A stretch of DNA of 64,000 bases from CAYPNF01 sp964411985. Lineage in GTDB: Bacteria > Verrucomicrobiota > Verrucomicrobiia > Limisphaerales > J093. Both the position numbers and the translations under genes were made by a program. Below, piece by piece: positions 1 to 8,899 of this stretch. The stretch is taken from positions 1 through 64,000 of the forward strand of contig CAYPNF010000025.1 of assembly GCA_964411985.1 (NCBI GenBank), given 5' to 3'. Each line of letters begins with the position of its first letter. The first letter of the stretch is position 1. The notes beneath the pieces are model-generated. The model was not told where the DNA came from, made no database searches, and worked only from the letters and a program-made list of their open reading frames with translations.

Positions 1-3000
1 GCGTGCGGATCTCGTGCGACATGTTCGCCAGAAATTCGCTCTTGGCCGCGTTGGCGGACTCGGCTTGCTGACGAGCTTCCTCAGCCGTTTCCTTGGCGGC
101 CTCGGCGATTTCCTTGGCACGGCGTAGTTCCTCCTCGGCTGCTTTTGCGGCGGTGATGTCCCAGGAGACTACCTGCACCCCCGTGATTTTGCCGGCTGCG
201 TTGCGGATCGGCACACGCACCCAATGATAGTAGCTCGTCAGCTTGACTGTCCCGTCCGCGCCGCGCTCATATTTATTGTCGCCCTCCAGGATTTCACCCG
301 TTTCCATCACCTTGCGGTCGGCAGCGCGAATAGTCCGCGCCAATTCGGCTGGGAAAATATCCAAGTCGGTCTTCCCAACAAAACTGCCATCCTTCACTGA
401 AAGGCCCAGCCAGTCCTCGGTCATGCTGTTGAGGAATGTGTAAACTCCATTCAGGTCCTTGCGGATAACGAGGTGCGGAATATTCTCCACCAGCGAGTGA
501 TAAAGCTCCTGCGACTCGCGCATCGAAGCCTCCGCCTTGCGGGTCTCCGCAACCTGTTGTTCGAGCGTGGCGCGCGCCTGCTTCTCCTCGGCCAGCAACC
601 GCTCCCGCAACTGCTCGGCCTCGCGCTTGCGCCGGATCACCAGCGACCGCGCCACGAACGCCCAGCCAAACAAACCCACCACCACGCCGCCCGTGGGCAC
701 CACGATCCAGGCATTCCCAAACCACGGCGGCACCAGGTGCAGGACCACCATGCCCGGCTTGGATCGGTTCAAATCGCGGTCCACATACTGCACGGCCAGC
801 GTGTAAACACCGCCCCGGTTCGTCGTCCATTCCCACTGCGGCGTCGAGGCGGGTCCCTGCCAGTCCGCGAGCTTTTCTAGTTCGCTGGCCGTCATCGCGC
901 CCGCCAGCACCTGATAGCGGTACTGGCGCTTCTCCGGCAGCGTGCGCAGGTCGGTCACGTCGAAGTGGAAGGTGACGCGCTGGCCGGTGGTGATGGCGGG
1001 GAGCACGGACACGTCGTAGTAAGTGCGGACCGTCTGCACGGCGACGGTGGGCGAAGGCGGAGTCACCCGGCGCGGCTGGTAGCGGGTCACGCCTTTGTCC
1101 GTGCCGAACCACAACCGGCCTTGCCGATCTTCGACGATGCTACGGACAACATCGCCGGCCAGCCCGTCCCGAGTGTCGATGACGGAACTGAGTTGGCCGT
1201 CGTCACAACTGACTCCCCCATGCGTGCCGAACCAACGGCGGCCCCGGGAATCGACGTAAATCGAGCGGGTCGTCTGATCGGAGAGACCGTCCTTGGGCCG
1301 TGGCAAAGGAGAAAACCGTCCGCCATCGAAAGTATAAACACCGCCCATGGTGCCAACCCAAAATGCCCCGCCGGATGTCTCGTGCCTTCCTGACGTCCCC
1401 AGCGTGCGCCCCAACAACCCCTCCTTGGGGCCGAAGTTGACGAACGAGCGGGTGCCTCCCGGTTTCAATGCCTCCGGAGACAGATAGGAGGCGAGGCCAT
1501 CAGCACCATTCGATAGGCGCCAAACCCCACCCTTGCGATCAACCAAGACCGAGCCGAGAGGGTCGGGCAAACCGTTCGCCATGGTGAAATGGTCAAAGCT
1601 CGCCCCGTCATAGCGAAAGACCCCATCCCCCGTGCCGCACCACATGGCGCCATCCGGAGCGAAGTCCACATTATAGACAGAATTTGCATCGAAGCCGCCC
1701 GGCAGAGGCAAGGTCTTGAATCGATGATCCTGACCAAGGATCGAAATGCCTCCGCCACGAGTGCCGATCCATAGTTTGCCGTCCGGACCGAAGCGCATTG
1801 AACTGGGACGATTATCGGCCAAGCCATCGGCCTGCCGATAGGTGACGAAGTTGGTGCCGTCAAAGCGCGAAATCCCGCCCGGTGTGTCTGAACGGCGGCT
1901 GAAGCCCAAGACCATTGTGGCACACCACACCGAACCGTCCGGCCCGGCAGCCCCGCCCCAAACATCATCCCACGCCAGGCCGTCGGCGCGCGCGTAGTTC
2001 ACCAGGGAGTTTTCATCGTAGGCGGACACACCGCCCCCCCACGTACCAAACCAAACGGTGCCATCGGTGCCGCTGGCGATGGGATTCACTCGGTTGAAAA
2101 CCAACCCATCCGGGGTGTTGTAGTTGATCCAGGCCTTCCCATCGTAGCGCCACGCCCCATCCCCTTCCGTACCCAACCAGATGTTTCCGGCCTCGTCGCC
2201 GTGGGTGGCATTTCGCCCGCCGTCCTGGGTGCGCTGGGTGATCTCCGGGAACTTCATGCTCCGCCATTTCTGCCCGTCCCAGTGCGCCGCCCACGAACCC
2301 GCTCCGCATCGGATCACGCCATCCTTGTCGGACGTGATCCAGGACACGCTGGATTCCTGGAGGCCATCCGACTGGCCCCAATGAACGAAATTCGTTCCGT
2401 CAAAGCGCGAAACCCCCTGGTCGGTGCCGAGCCATAAGTAACCGTCCTTCGAGCGATGGATGGCATTGACTCGGTCACCGCTCAAGCCGTTGGTTGAAGT
2501 GTAATTCTTGAAAAGCCGGTTGCTGCCGTTGCTGGGTCCGGAAAGGTAGCGGGACAATCCTTTGTTCGCTCCCAGCCACACGGTCCCATCCGCGTCAGAA
2601 AAAATCGCATTCACAACCTCGCCGGCGAGTCCATTGGTTTCAGTAAGGTGGTCGAACCGGCCTGTTAACTCCGGCCCTGGATCGGGGAAGAATCGCCCAA
2701 CACCGCCCTTCTCGGAAAACCAGACCGTGCCGTCGGGGGCTTGGTGGATGATGTTCTGGACACGTTCACGTGTAGTCCGAAACGATTCCGGAGGGCGCAA
2801 CGATTGCACCTTGGCACCGCGATAACGCGAGATTCCGCCTTGCAGGTCCAAGATCCAGACCGTGCCGTTGGGCGCCGGGTGAATGGAGGTCACCCAATCC
2901 TTGCCCAAACCTTCCTTCTCGCCCAGTTTCAACCAGCGCCCTTTCTTGAACGGGGCAAGCCGGATCTCCGGCAACTCGGTTGTGGGCAGCTTCACGCGCA

Positions 3001-4297
3001 GCCTCGGATACACAAAACCCCCGCGGACCTGGCAACGCAGCTCATACTCGCCAGGCACACTATTGACGAACTTGAACCGCCCCAGCGCATCGCTTTTAAC
3101 GAGGTCCACCGCGGTCACACCTCGATCATCGCCCAACGGCAGCGGGCCGGGCCGATTCGTGGAAACCGCCGACACACCCGTGCTGGTGACCGGTATCAGT
3201 TCCACCACGACGCCTGGCAGCGGCGAGGAATCCAGGGCCACGGTCCGTCCCGCCAGGCTGACCGCCTCGCGGAGCACCAGTTTTACGGTTCGCCGTTGGC
3301 CAGGTTGGAGTGGGTCCTGCCGTTCGCGCATGCCTAAATCTGAATCGGTGGCGACGAACTCGAAGGGTTGATCCAAGCCAACGGTGCCCACTCGGAAACG
3401 CCCCGAGAGATCGGTAGTTGCGGACGCGAATGGCTGGCCCGCCCGCTCCAGGCGCACCACCACTTCGTTCGCGGGAGAGCCGTCTGCGTAGGTCAGTTGG
3501 CCGTCGATGAACCCGGGCAACGGCAGTGCCTCCGGGCGCGGCAGATCGGACTCAACGACGCGAGCCCGGCCCAGGAGCGTCCCGTGATGCGCCCCGGGCG
3601 AGGCATCCCGACCCGCGTTGGCCGTGTCCTCAAAGTTCCAGAGTCCGACCAAGCCCGACTCAGTTCCGGCGAGCCTCCGCCCCAGGCTCTCCTGGATTTG
3701 CTCCGCGGTGCGCGCCCTGTTCCAAAGCCGGACCTCGTCCATCTGGCCGCAGAATCTAAGCAGGACGCTTCCCCCACCGAGGCCCATCTCGGATTGGCCG
3801 AGAAAGGCCCGTTGGACCGGGCCGGTCGTGAACAGGCGTTCCTGGAAAGCGTTGGTCCCCACCAAAGAGCCATTGACGTAAAAGAGGATGCCGTTGGTGC
3901 TGGCCACCGTCGCCACATGATACCACTGGTTCAGTTCGATCGTGTTCGCCAGCCCAGTACCCGACCCACCAACCACGCCACTTGAACCGGCCAAAGCGCA
4001 AAAGAGACTGTTACGGCTGGCACTAGCCAAAGCGAAGAATCGTGAGATCTCCCCATAACTGAAGGCAACCGAAGCACCGTCGGATAACTGATCCCACTTC
4101 AGCCAAGCTTCGAAGGTCATCTCACGCGCGCCCGCCAGCAGATTCGGCGGCAGTTCCACGTACCCGCCCGTGCCGTCGAGTTCGAGGACGTGGTTGGTGA
4201 AGGCCGGGGTAGCCGGCTGGGCGTGAAGTGTCGCGAGTTGGGCGAACAGCCCAACTGCAACGACCAGACCTAAGAACGACGCGTACGACAATTTCAT
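1..4297 (-). CDS. Hybrid-type membrane sensor histidine kinase (partial): LamG, two-component propeller, Y_Y_Y, PAS, HisKA
   Basis: Reading down from ATG at 4297 the frame stays open for 1,432 codons and leaves the window at its carboxyl end. A signal peptide (about 1-27) is followed by a LamG/concanavalin-like domain (about 30-205), two carboxypeptidase-regulatory-like beta domains (about 260-330 and 343-440) and a long propeller of WFGT/WLGT repeats (about 450-1065). Then come a Y_Y_Y-type domain (about 1085-1185), one membrane helix (about 1194-1218), a coiled coil, a PAS domain (about 1259-1382), a second coiled coil and the HisKA H-box NMSHEIRT, with the phospho-acceptor His at 14-16 (residue 1428). 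This is the architecture of periplasmic carbohydrate sensors such as the Bacteroides hybrid two-component systems. The LamG and regulatory modules in front of the propeller are extra. The ATPase and any receiver lie outside the window. The ligand is unknown; a glycan is inferred from the domain type. Confidence 0.93.
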   Translation of the reverse strand, partial: MKLSYASFLGLVVAVGLFAQLATLHAQPATPAFTNHVLELDGTGGYVELPPNLLAGAREMTFEAWLKWDQLSDGASVAFSYGEISRFFALASASRNSLFCALAGSSGVVGGSGTGLANTIELNQWYHVATVASTNGILFYVNGSLVGTNAFQERLFTTGPVQRAFLGQSEMGLGGGSVLLRFCGQMDEVRLWNRARTAEQIQESLGRRLAGTESGLVGLWNFEDTANAGRDASPGAHHGTLLGRARVVESDLPRPEALPLPGFIDGQLTYADGSPANEVVVRLERAGQPFASATTDLSGRFRVGTVGLDQPFEFVATDSDLGMRERQDPLQPGQRRTVKLVLREAVSLAGRTVALDSSPLPGVVVELIPVTSTGVSAVSTNRPGPLPLGDDRGVTAVDLVKSDALGRFKFVNSVPGEYELRCQVRGGFVYPRLRVKLPTTELPEIRLAPFKKGRWLKLGEKEGLGKDWVTSIHPAPNGTVWILDLQGGISRYRGAKVQSLRPPESFRTTRERVQNIIHQAPDGTVWFSEKGGVGRFFPDPGPELTGRFDHLTETNGLAGEVVNAIFSDADGTVWLGANKGLSRYLSGPSNGSNRLFKNYTSTNGLSGDRVNAIHRSKDGYLWLGTDQGVSRFDGTNFVHWGQSDGLQESSVSWITSDKDGVIRCGAGSWAAHWDGQKWRSMKFPEITQRTQDGGRNATHGDEAGNIWLGTEGDGAWRYDGKAWINYNTPDGLVFNRVNPIASGTDGTVWFGTWGGGVSAYDENSLVNYARADGLAWDDVWGGAAGPDGSVWCATMVLGFSRRSDTPGGISRFDGTNFVTYRQADGLADNRPSSMRFGPDGKLWIGTRGGGISILGQDHRFKTLPLPGGFDANSVYNVDFAPDGAMWCGTGDGVFRYDGASFDHFTMANGLPDPLGSVLVDRKGGVWRLSNGADGLASYLSPEALKPGGTRSFVNFGPKEGLLGRTLGTSGRHETSGGAFWVGTMGGVYTFDGGRFSPLPRPKDGLSDQTTRSIYVDSRGRRWFGTHGGVSCDDGQLSSVIDTRDGLAGDVVRSIVEDRQGRLWFGTDKGVTRYQPRRVTPPSPTVAVQTVRTYYDVSVLPAITTGQRVTFHFDVTDLRTLPEKRQYRYQVLAGAMTASELEKLADWQGPASTPQWEWTTNRGGVYTLAVQYVDRDLNRSKPGMVVLHLVPPWFGNAWIVVPTGGVVVGLFGWAFVARSLVIRRKREAEQLRERLLAEEKQARATLEQQVAETRKAEASMRESQELYHSLVENIPHLVIRKDLNGVYTFLNSMTEDWLGLSVKDGSFVGKTDLDIFPAELARTIRAADRKVMETGEILEGDNKYERGADGTVKLTSYYHWVRVPIRNAAGKITGVQVVSWDITAAKAAEEELRRAKEIAEAAKETAEEARQQAESANAAKSEFLANMSHEIRT

Positions 4298-4352
4298 GAG
4301 CACAGCTTCCCACGCCGACTCGACCGGGCGTAGCCCTAGGAAAGTGCGGTTT

Positions 4353-4381
4353 ATATTAACTCTTATTTCGACTTATAGCAA
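4353..4381 (-). promoter_or_regulatory. Sigma70-like promoter for the sensor kinase
   Basis: On the minus strand the hexamers TTGCTA (4381-4376) and TAATAT (4358-4353) are separated by 17 bases. The predicted start lies about 50 bases before the kinase ATG at 4297. The stretch is AT-rich compared with its surroundings. It is a match to the general consensus only; the sigma factor of this organism is not known. Confidence 0.55.
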
Positions 4382-4890
4382 GCTCGAGTGAGTATACTGT
4401 CACAGAACTGTCGCAAGGGTTTGTGACAGCAAAGTCAGTCATAACCAATTGATCCGCAACGTCCTCCTCCGCAAAAAGGCTACTGTCACAGTTGTCACAC
4501 CTTTTTGGATTCCCAAGGGAAAGCGGAGTTCACCATGAAGAAATGAAGGACCATGAAGAGGGGTCTTCTTCGTATTTCATCATGAACTTGACACCCCCCA
4601 AGACACCCACGAGCGGCCGCAGCCGTCAGCCAGTCACGTATGTGACTGGACCGAAGCTGTAGGGGGGAGTCTTCCATCGAGTCCCCGTGCTTGGACCCGT
4701 GCGCTGTTCGCGGGCAGCGCACGCGGCTTTTCCCCACTCGACGTCCGTCCAGAAAGGACGCAGAAAACGTGTGACGGATGTGACACGAGCCGATTTGGGA
4801 AGCAGGGTACTGATGTTTAACAGGTTCAATCCGTTCTCGCCCCACAAAGACCCTGTGACACGAGTACCTCTGACCCAACACAAGAGTGCC
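4382..4890. other. Non-coding spacer with short repeats
   Basis: No convincing gene is present. Repeats of CTGTCACA/TGTGACAG occur at about 4398-4432 and 4482-4500. A perfect hairpin lies at 4631-4648 (stem CAGTCAC, loop GTAT, stem GTGACTG). Imperfect copies of TTCATGGT are found on the minus strand near 4531-4560. Open frames here have no family resemblance and no ribosome-binding site. Confidence 0.5.
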
Positions 4891-4998
4891 GCAGACAGCC
4901 TTGTCTGCCGTATCGCCGACTGCCCAGTCGGCCGACCTTCCGCACTTGTCGCCCACGCGGGTTAGGCAACCCGCGAAACAGCAGGTTTGGCAACCTGC
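4891..4998. repeat. Cluster of four small perfect hairpins
   Basis: Four palindromes follow one another: 4891-4908 (GCAGACA, loop GCCT, TGTCTGC), 4915-4932 (GCCGACT, loop GCCC, AGTCGGC), 4956-4975 (CGCGGGTT, loop AGGC, AACCCGCG) and 4981-4998 (GCAGGTT, loop TGGC, AACCTGC). Stems are 7-8 bp and each loop is 4 bases, but the stem sequences differ while the format is kept. The cluster lies about 70 bases beyond the 3' end of the esterase gene at 5070 and could form 3' RNA structures or be a REP-like mobile or regulatory element. Confidence 0.75.
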
Positions 4999-5069
4999 GG
5001 TACGGGAACTGTGCGCCCCCTTTTCTCACGATGCGGCCGATCGGGGGTTGCGGCAAAGATGTGAGTTGG

Positions 5070-5870
5070 CTATTTCCGAACCTGAAGCGAGTGGGATAAG
5101 AACCACTCGTACAGCTTCGGGTTGCCGTAGCTGACCGTCCAGGAATCGTGCCCCGCGTCAGGGTAGGTGGTGAGCTCGACCGTGGCGCTGCCGATCTGTT
5201 TCAAGGCATTCACCATGCGCTGACTCTCCTCCAGGCGCACCGTGGGATCTTTGGCACCGTGAAAGGCCCAGACCGGGAGGCGGCGAACCTGCTCCCGACG
5301 CTTCGGATCTGCCTGAAGAACGCTCTGCGGATTCCCACCACCACAGATCGGGGCGATGGCAGCAAACCTCTCCGGGTGCGAAAGTCCGAGCCTCCAGGTG
5401 CCGTAACCGCCCATACTCAGGCCCGTCAGGTAGATGCGTTCGCGATCCACTGAATACTTCGCGCACACCTCGTTTAAGAGCGCCAGCAAAGGCTCGTCAC
5501 GCCAGTCCTGGCCTTCAGGACACTGAGGGGATACGATGATAAACTGGAGATCCTGGCCAGCCGCCGCGAGCTTGGGCGGCCCGTGCTTGGCCACCATCCA
5601 GACGTCTGAACCCCTCTCCCCTGAACCGTGCAGGAAGAGCATCAAAGGCCACTTCTTGGCCGTATCCTGCCCGTAGGTTCCGGGCAGAGACAGGAGGTAA
5701 TCGATTTTTCCACCGTAAGCGGTGGCCTTCGCAAGAGTCTTGGCCGTCTGCCCGGGAGTCGGTTTGGCCACTTGAGCCAAGGCCGAAAGCTGAAGCAGAA
5801 TCGCCACCAGGAGCCAAGCGAGAAGGCTGGAGGAGAGTCGTTGGATGAGGAAGATGGCCATGCGGTTCAT
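5070..5870 (-). CDS. Secreted alpha/beta-hydrolase, carboxylesterase/prolyl oligopeptidase-like
   Basis: This 266-residue protein begins with a signal peptide (hydrophobic segment about 15-30, Ala-Gln near 32). It has the alpha/beta-hydrolase fold of the poly-hydroxybutyrate depolymerase/dienelactone hydrolase group. The nucleophile elbow GLSMGG gives Ser152, GAKDP gives Asp208 and DAGHDSW gives His241, a complete catalytic triad. HGSGERG (81-87) is the likely oxyanion-loop region. The substrate is probably an ester, for example on plant polysaccharide, but the sequence does not fix it. The frame is open further upstream, but ATG 5870 is the last methionine before a good signal peptide and avoids overlapping the ribonuclease R gene. 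Confidence 0.85.
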   Translation of the reverse strand: MNRMAIFLIQRLSSSLLAWLLVAILLQLSALAQVAKPTPGQTAKTLAKATAYGGKIDYLLSLPGTYGQDTAKKWPLMLFLHGSGERGSDVWMVAKHGPPKLAAAGQDLQFIIVSPQCPEGQDWRDEPLLALLNEVCAKYSVDRERIYLTGLSMGGYGTWRLGLSHPERFAAIAPICGGGNPQSVLQADPKRREQVRRLPVWAFHGAKDPTVRLEESQRMVNALKQIGSATVELTTYPDAGHDSWTVSYGNPKLYEWFLSHSLQVRK

Positions 5871-5964
5871 GTGATAAGAGTGGGCGGAAGCTATGCGATG
5901 AGCTGCTGCTTGTCCAGCCTTCGGCAACGCGATACCGCGAGCTTGACCAGCCCCCAACGTGTCA

Positions 5965-8244
5965 TCAGGGTCTCCGCACCCATGACTTGCCTGCCCCCTG
6001 TTGTTTGCGTACTGGCCCTCGCGGCTTTTCGGGGGAGGAAGCTCTCCCTCCGGCATAGCCGCCCTGACCCCTGACCTTGCTCCGTTCAGATCGCATCGCA
6101 TTCGCTCGCCCGAGGGGTGGTCGGACGGCTGGTCGACGCACTTCCACCAACCGGAAGTCGACTTGTTTCTTGAAGCTATCCACCTTGGCCACCTGAACAG
6201 TCACCTTGTCACCCAGCCGAATAATTCGGCGGGTCCGCCGGCCTACGAGTTGGTTGCGCGCCGGGTCGAACACAAAGAAATCATCTTCCACTGTGGACAA
6301 CGGCACAAGGCCGCTCATGGCCAAGCCCGGCACGTCCACGAAAAACCCGAAGTTGCGCACATCCGTCACAAAAGCGGGATAGGGCTCCGGCCGGCCGGAC
6401 TGCAACTGCGCCTTCAGAAACGCATACAACTTCACGTCCTTGCTGTCGCGTTCGGCATCGGCGGAATTCCGTTCCGTGACGGAAATGTGGTCGGCCGTTT
6501 CCTTCAACGCAGACAGTGAGGCAGACAATTTGTCGAAGAGCGCCCGGTGCACCACGAGGTCGGCGAAACGACGGATCGGGGAAGTGAAATGCGTGTAGTC
6601 CTTCTTGGCCAAGCCGTAGTGGCCGAGCGGTTCGATGGCGTAGCGAGCGCGCATGAGCGACCTGAGAAAGCCGATCTTGAGCGCCTGCCCGATGGGCAGA
6701 CTGTTCAGCCGGGACAGCAACTTCTGCACCTCGGCGACGTGAGCCAGATTACCGCAGGGGACGTTGTGGCTCAGCACTTCCTCGCGATACTCGTACAGCC
6801 GCCGCACGTCGGGTGATTCGTGAACACGGTAGACGGCCGGTCGACGCAGGCTTCTCAAGCGCGCACCCACGGCCTCGTTGGCGAGCAGCATGTATTCCTC
6901 GATCAACTGGTGCGACACATCGTTCTCGGTTCTGTCAATCCGGAGAATGCGCCCGTGCTCGTCCAGGCGGATCTTGCTTTCGGGAAAGTCCAGATCGAGA
7001 GACCCAGCCCTGAAGCGCGCGCGCCGGATGCGCTGGGCGAGTTCGTGGGCTTGATGCAGCATCTGTTCAATGGCGTCAGCCTGCGGCTTGCGTTGGAGGA
7101 TGGAAAGTACTTCCTGATAGGTGAATCGGCGCTGGGAATGGATGACGGCCGAGTAGAACTTCGTGTTCAACACTCGGCCTTCATTCGACACGAGAAACTC
7201 CACACACTTGGTCAACCGGTCAACATTCGGTTTCAGGGAACATAGCTCGTTGCTCAGAGCCTCCGGCAACATCGGGATGACCCGGTCCACCAGGTACGTT
7301 GAGTTGCCTCGTTTTCGGGCTTCGACGTCCAGCGCCGTGCCGGGTTTCACGTAGTGAGAAACGTCAGCGATATGCACCCACAATCGCCATTGCCCCTGCC
7401 CCGCTCGTTCCAGGCATATGGCGTCGTCGAAATCCTTCGCGTCGTCGGGATCAATCGTCACCACTCGGTGGCCCCGACAATCCACGCGCCGCGCGGCATC
7501 CTGGGGTTGGACTTTCGTGCCGATGGCGTTCGCCTCCTCCAAGACGGCCTTAGGGAAATGAAGCGGCAGTTCGTATTGGCGCAGCACTGACAACATGTCC
7601 ACCCCCTCCGCATCGGGAGCGCCCAGCACTTCCACAATCTCCCCCTCCGGGTTCGTGTGGCGCGATTCCCACTCGCGCAGTTCCACGACGACCTTGTCGC
7701 CCAGGCGTGCGGGCCGACCCACATCGCGCGGCTCCGGCACGTAGATATCGTGCGGAATACGCGGATCATCGGGAATGACGTAGAGGAACTGACGTCCGCG
7801 TTGCAGGGTACCGACAATCTGCGTGCGCCGCCGCTCCAGAATGCGAACCACCGTGCCGGTCTCAGGTTGGGCATCGTCAGCGCGCAGGCCCTGGGTGCGG
7901 ACATCCCGGCGAACAAGCACGCGGTCTTCGTGCAGAGCCGTGCCGGTCGCGCTTTCCGGAACCACGATTTCCTTGAGGCCGGTGTCGTCGGGCTGGAGAA
8001 AAGCTTTGCCTTGCCGGTTCATGCGGATTCGACCGGGAATCAAGTCGGCCTCACGAGGCTGGATGTAACGGTTGCCCTTGATACGCGCGACCCCTCCGGT
8101 CTGCTCCATTTCCCGCAATACTCGCTGCAGTTCTTGCTGATGCGAAGGAGGCAACCGCAACAGGCGCAGGAGTTCAGGCACGTTCGCCGGCGCATAGTCT
8201 TTACGCGCCAACATATTCACAATTCTTTGATCTAAGCTATTCAT
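5965..8244 (-). CDS. rnr: Ribonuclease R
   Basis: This 759-residue 3'-to-5' exoribonuclease degrades structured RNA and takes part in RNA quality control. An N-terminal winged-helix segment (about 1-70) is followed by cold-shock-like beta barrels, then the RNB catalytic domain with the acidic motif DPDDAKDFDDA (about 264-274), whose Asp residues bind the catalytic metal. An S1 RNA-binding domain follows (about 615-700), and the tail of about 50 residues is rich in Arg, Lys and Gly. Length and order match RNase R rather than RNase II. ATG 8244 was chosen because the protein then starts like other RNase R sequences (MNSLDQRIVNML); the frame remains open to 8313. Confidence 0.96.
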   Translation of the reverse strand: MNSLDQRIVNMLARKDYAPANVPELLRLLRLPPSHQQELQRVLREMEQTGGVARIKGNRYIQPREADLIPGRIRMNRQGKAFLQPDDTGLKEIVVPESATGTALHEDRVLVRRDVRTQGLRADDAQPETGTVVRILERRRTQIVGTLQRGRQFLYVIPDDPRIPHDIYVPEPRDVGRPARLGDKVVVELREWESRHTNPEGEIVEVLGAPDAEGVDMLSVLRQYELPLHFPKAVLEEANAIGTKVQPQDAARRVDCRGHRVVTIDPDDAKDFDDAICLERAGQGQWRLWVHIADVSHYVKPGTALDVEARKRGNSTYLVDRVIPMLPEALSNELCSLKPNVDRLTKCVEFLVSNEGRVLNTKFYSAVIHSQRRFTYQEVLSILQRKPQADAIEQMLHQAHELAQRIRRARFRAGSLDLDFPESKIRLDEHGRILRIDRTENDVSHQLIEEYMLLANEAVGARLRSLRRPAVYRVHESPDVRRLYEYREEVLSHNVPCGNLAHVAEVQKLLSRLNSLPIGQALKIGFLRSLMRARYAIEPLGHYGLAKKDYTHFTSPIRRFADLVVHRALFDKLSASLSALKETADHISVTERNSADAERDSKDVKLYAFLKAQLQSGRPEPYPAFVTDVRNFGFFVDVPGLAMSGLVPLSTVEDDFFVFDPARNQLVGRRTRRIIRLGDKVTVQVAKVDSFKKQVDFRLVEVRRPAVRPPLGRANAMRSERSKVRGQGGYAGGRASSPEKPRGPVRKQQGAGKSWVRRP

Positions 8245-8546
8245 AATCAGGGTTGGCAAAGGTAGATGAGACACACCGGGAAGAAGACCACCTCCAACCG
8301 AAATAGTCGGCAATGAGTGGAAAACGACAAGGAGTCACACCTCACGCCACGTGACCTCACCGGAAACGCTGCGGCAACTCGCGCATACGAATACAGGCGA
8401 TGTCAAACACTTCACTCTATCTATAATCGCTCATCTGCAGGCTGGAAGCAAGCCTCAACTCAGGGGGCCACGGCTCCACGAGTTGACTCAAACTAAAGGA
8501 CACCTGAGGTGGAAAACTGAGGGGAGGCAAAAAGGGTCGTTGACTC
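8245..8546. other. Intergenic stretch without a recognisable gene
   Basis: Between the RNase R start and the transposase remnant I see no gene. A TTGACA hexamer lies on the minus strand near 8400, but no -10 element stands at a proper distance. GTTGACTCA occurs twice (about 8480 and 8540) on the plus strand. Confidence 0.4.
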
Positions 8547-8760
8547 ATGGGAAAAAGACACCGGAAAACGGTGGGAATGCGCATGAGCAAAGAACTGAAA
8601 ATAGAATGGTTAGCGAAGGTGAGACCTCGGTACCAGAAACGGGGTCGAGAGGGCAAGACGTTGCTGCTCGACGAACTGGGCGAGGACTATGGGTATGAGT
8701 GCAAGTATGCGATCAAGCTGCTGGGGGATGGTACAACGTGATGAGCGGGGCAACCGGCGG
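8547..8760 (+). pseudogene. Amino-terminal remnant of an integrase-type transposase
   Basis: The 64-residue frame contains MSKELKIEWLAKVRPRYQ, then DELGEDYGYECKYAIKLLGD. This resembles the start of DDE integrase-core transposases common in Verrucomicrobiota, where a helical N-terminal region ends in a YxRKHAIRLL-like motif. The frame stops at 8741, and no catalytic DDE core follows in any frame, so this is a broken insertion-sequence fragment. I could not identify terminal inverted repeats. Assignment to a particular IS family is uncertain. Confidence 0.55.
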
Positions 8761-8899
8761 GCGGAGCTGTCTTCTTGAGGCGGCAGCGCGGGGGGTGCAG
8801 AAACTCCAGCGAGGGCTTTCAACCGACTCTCGCAAGCAGCATTTGGTCAAAAGGCTGAGATCCTATCTGTCGCCAATATCGATCTGACCTGAATGGCGG

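Noticed and set aside
8395..8425. TTGACA on the minus strand as an RNase R promoter
   Set aside because: No plausible -10 hexamer at 15-19 bases and the distance to the start would be about 160 bases.
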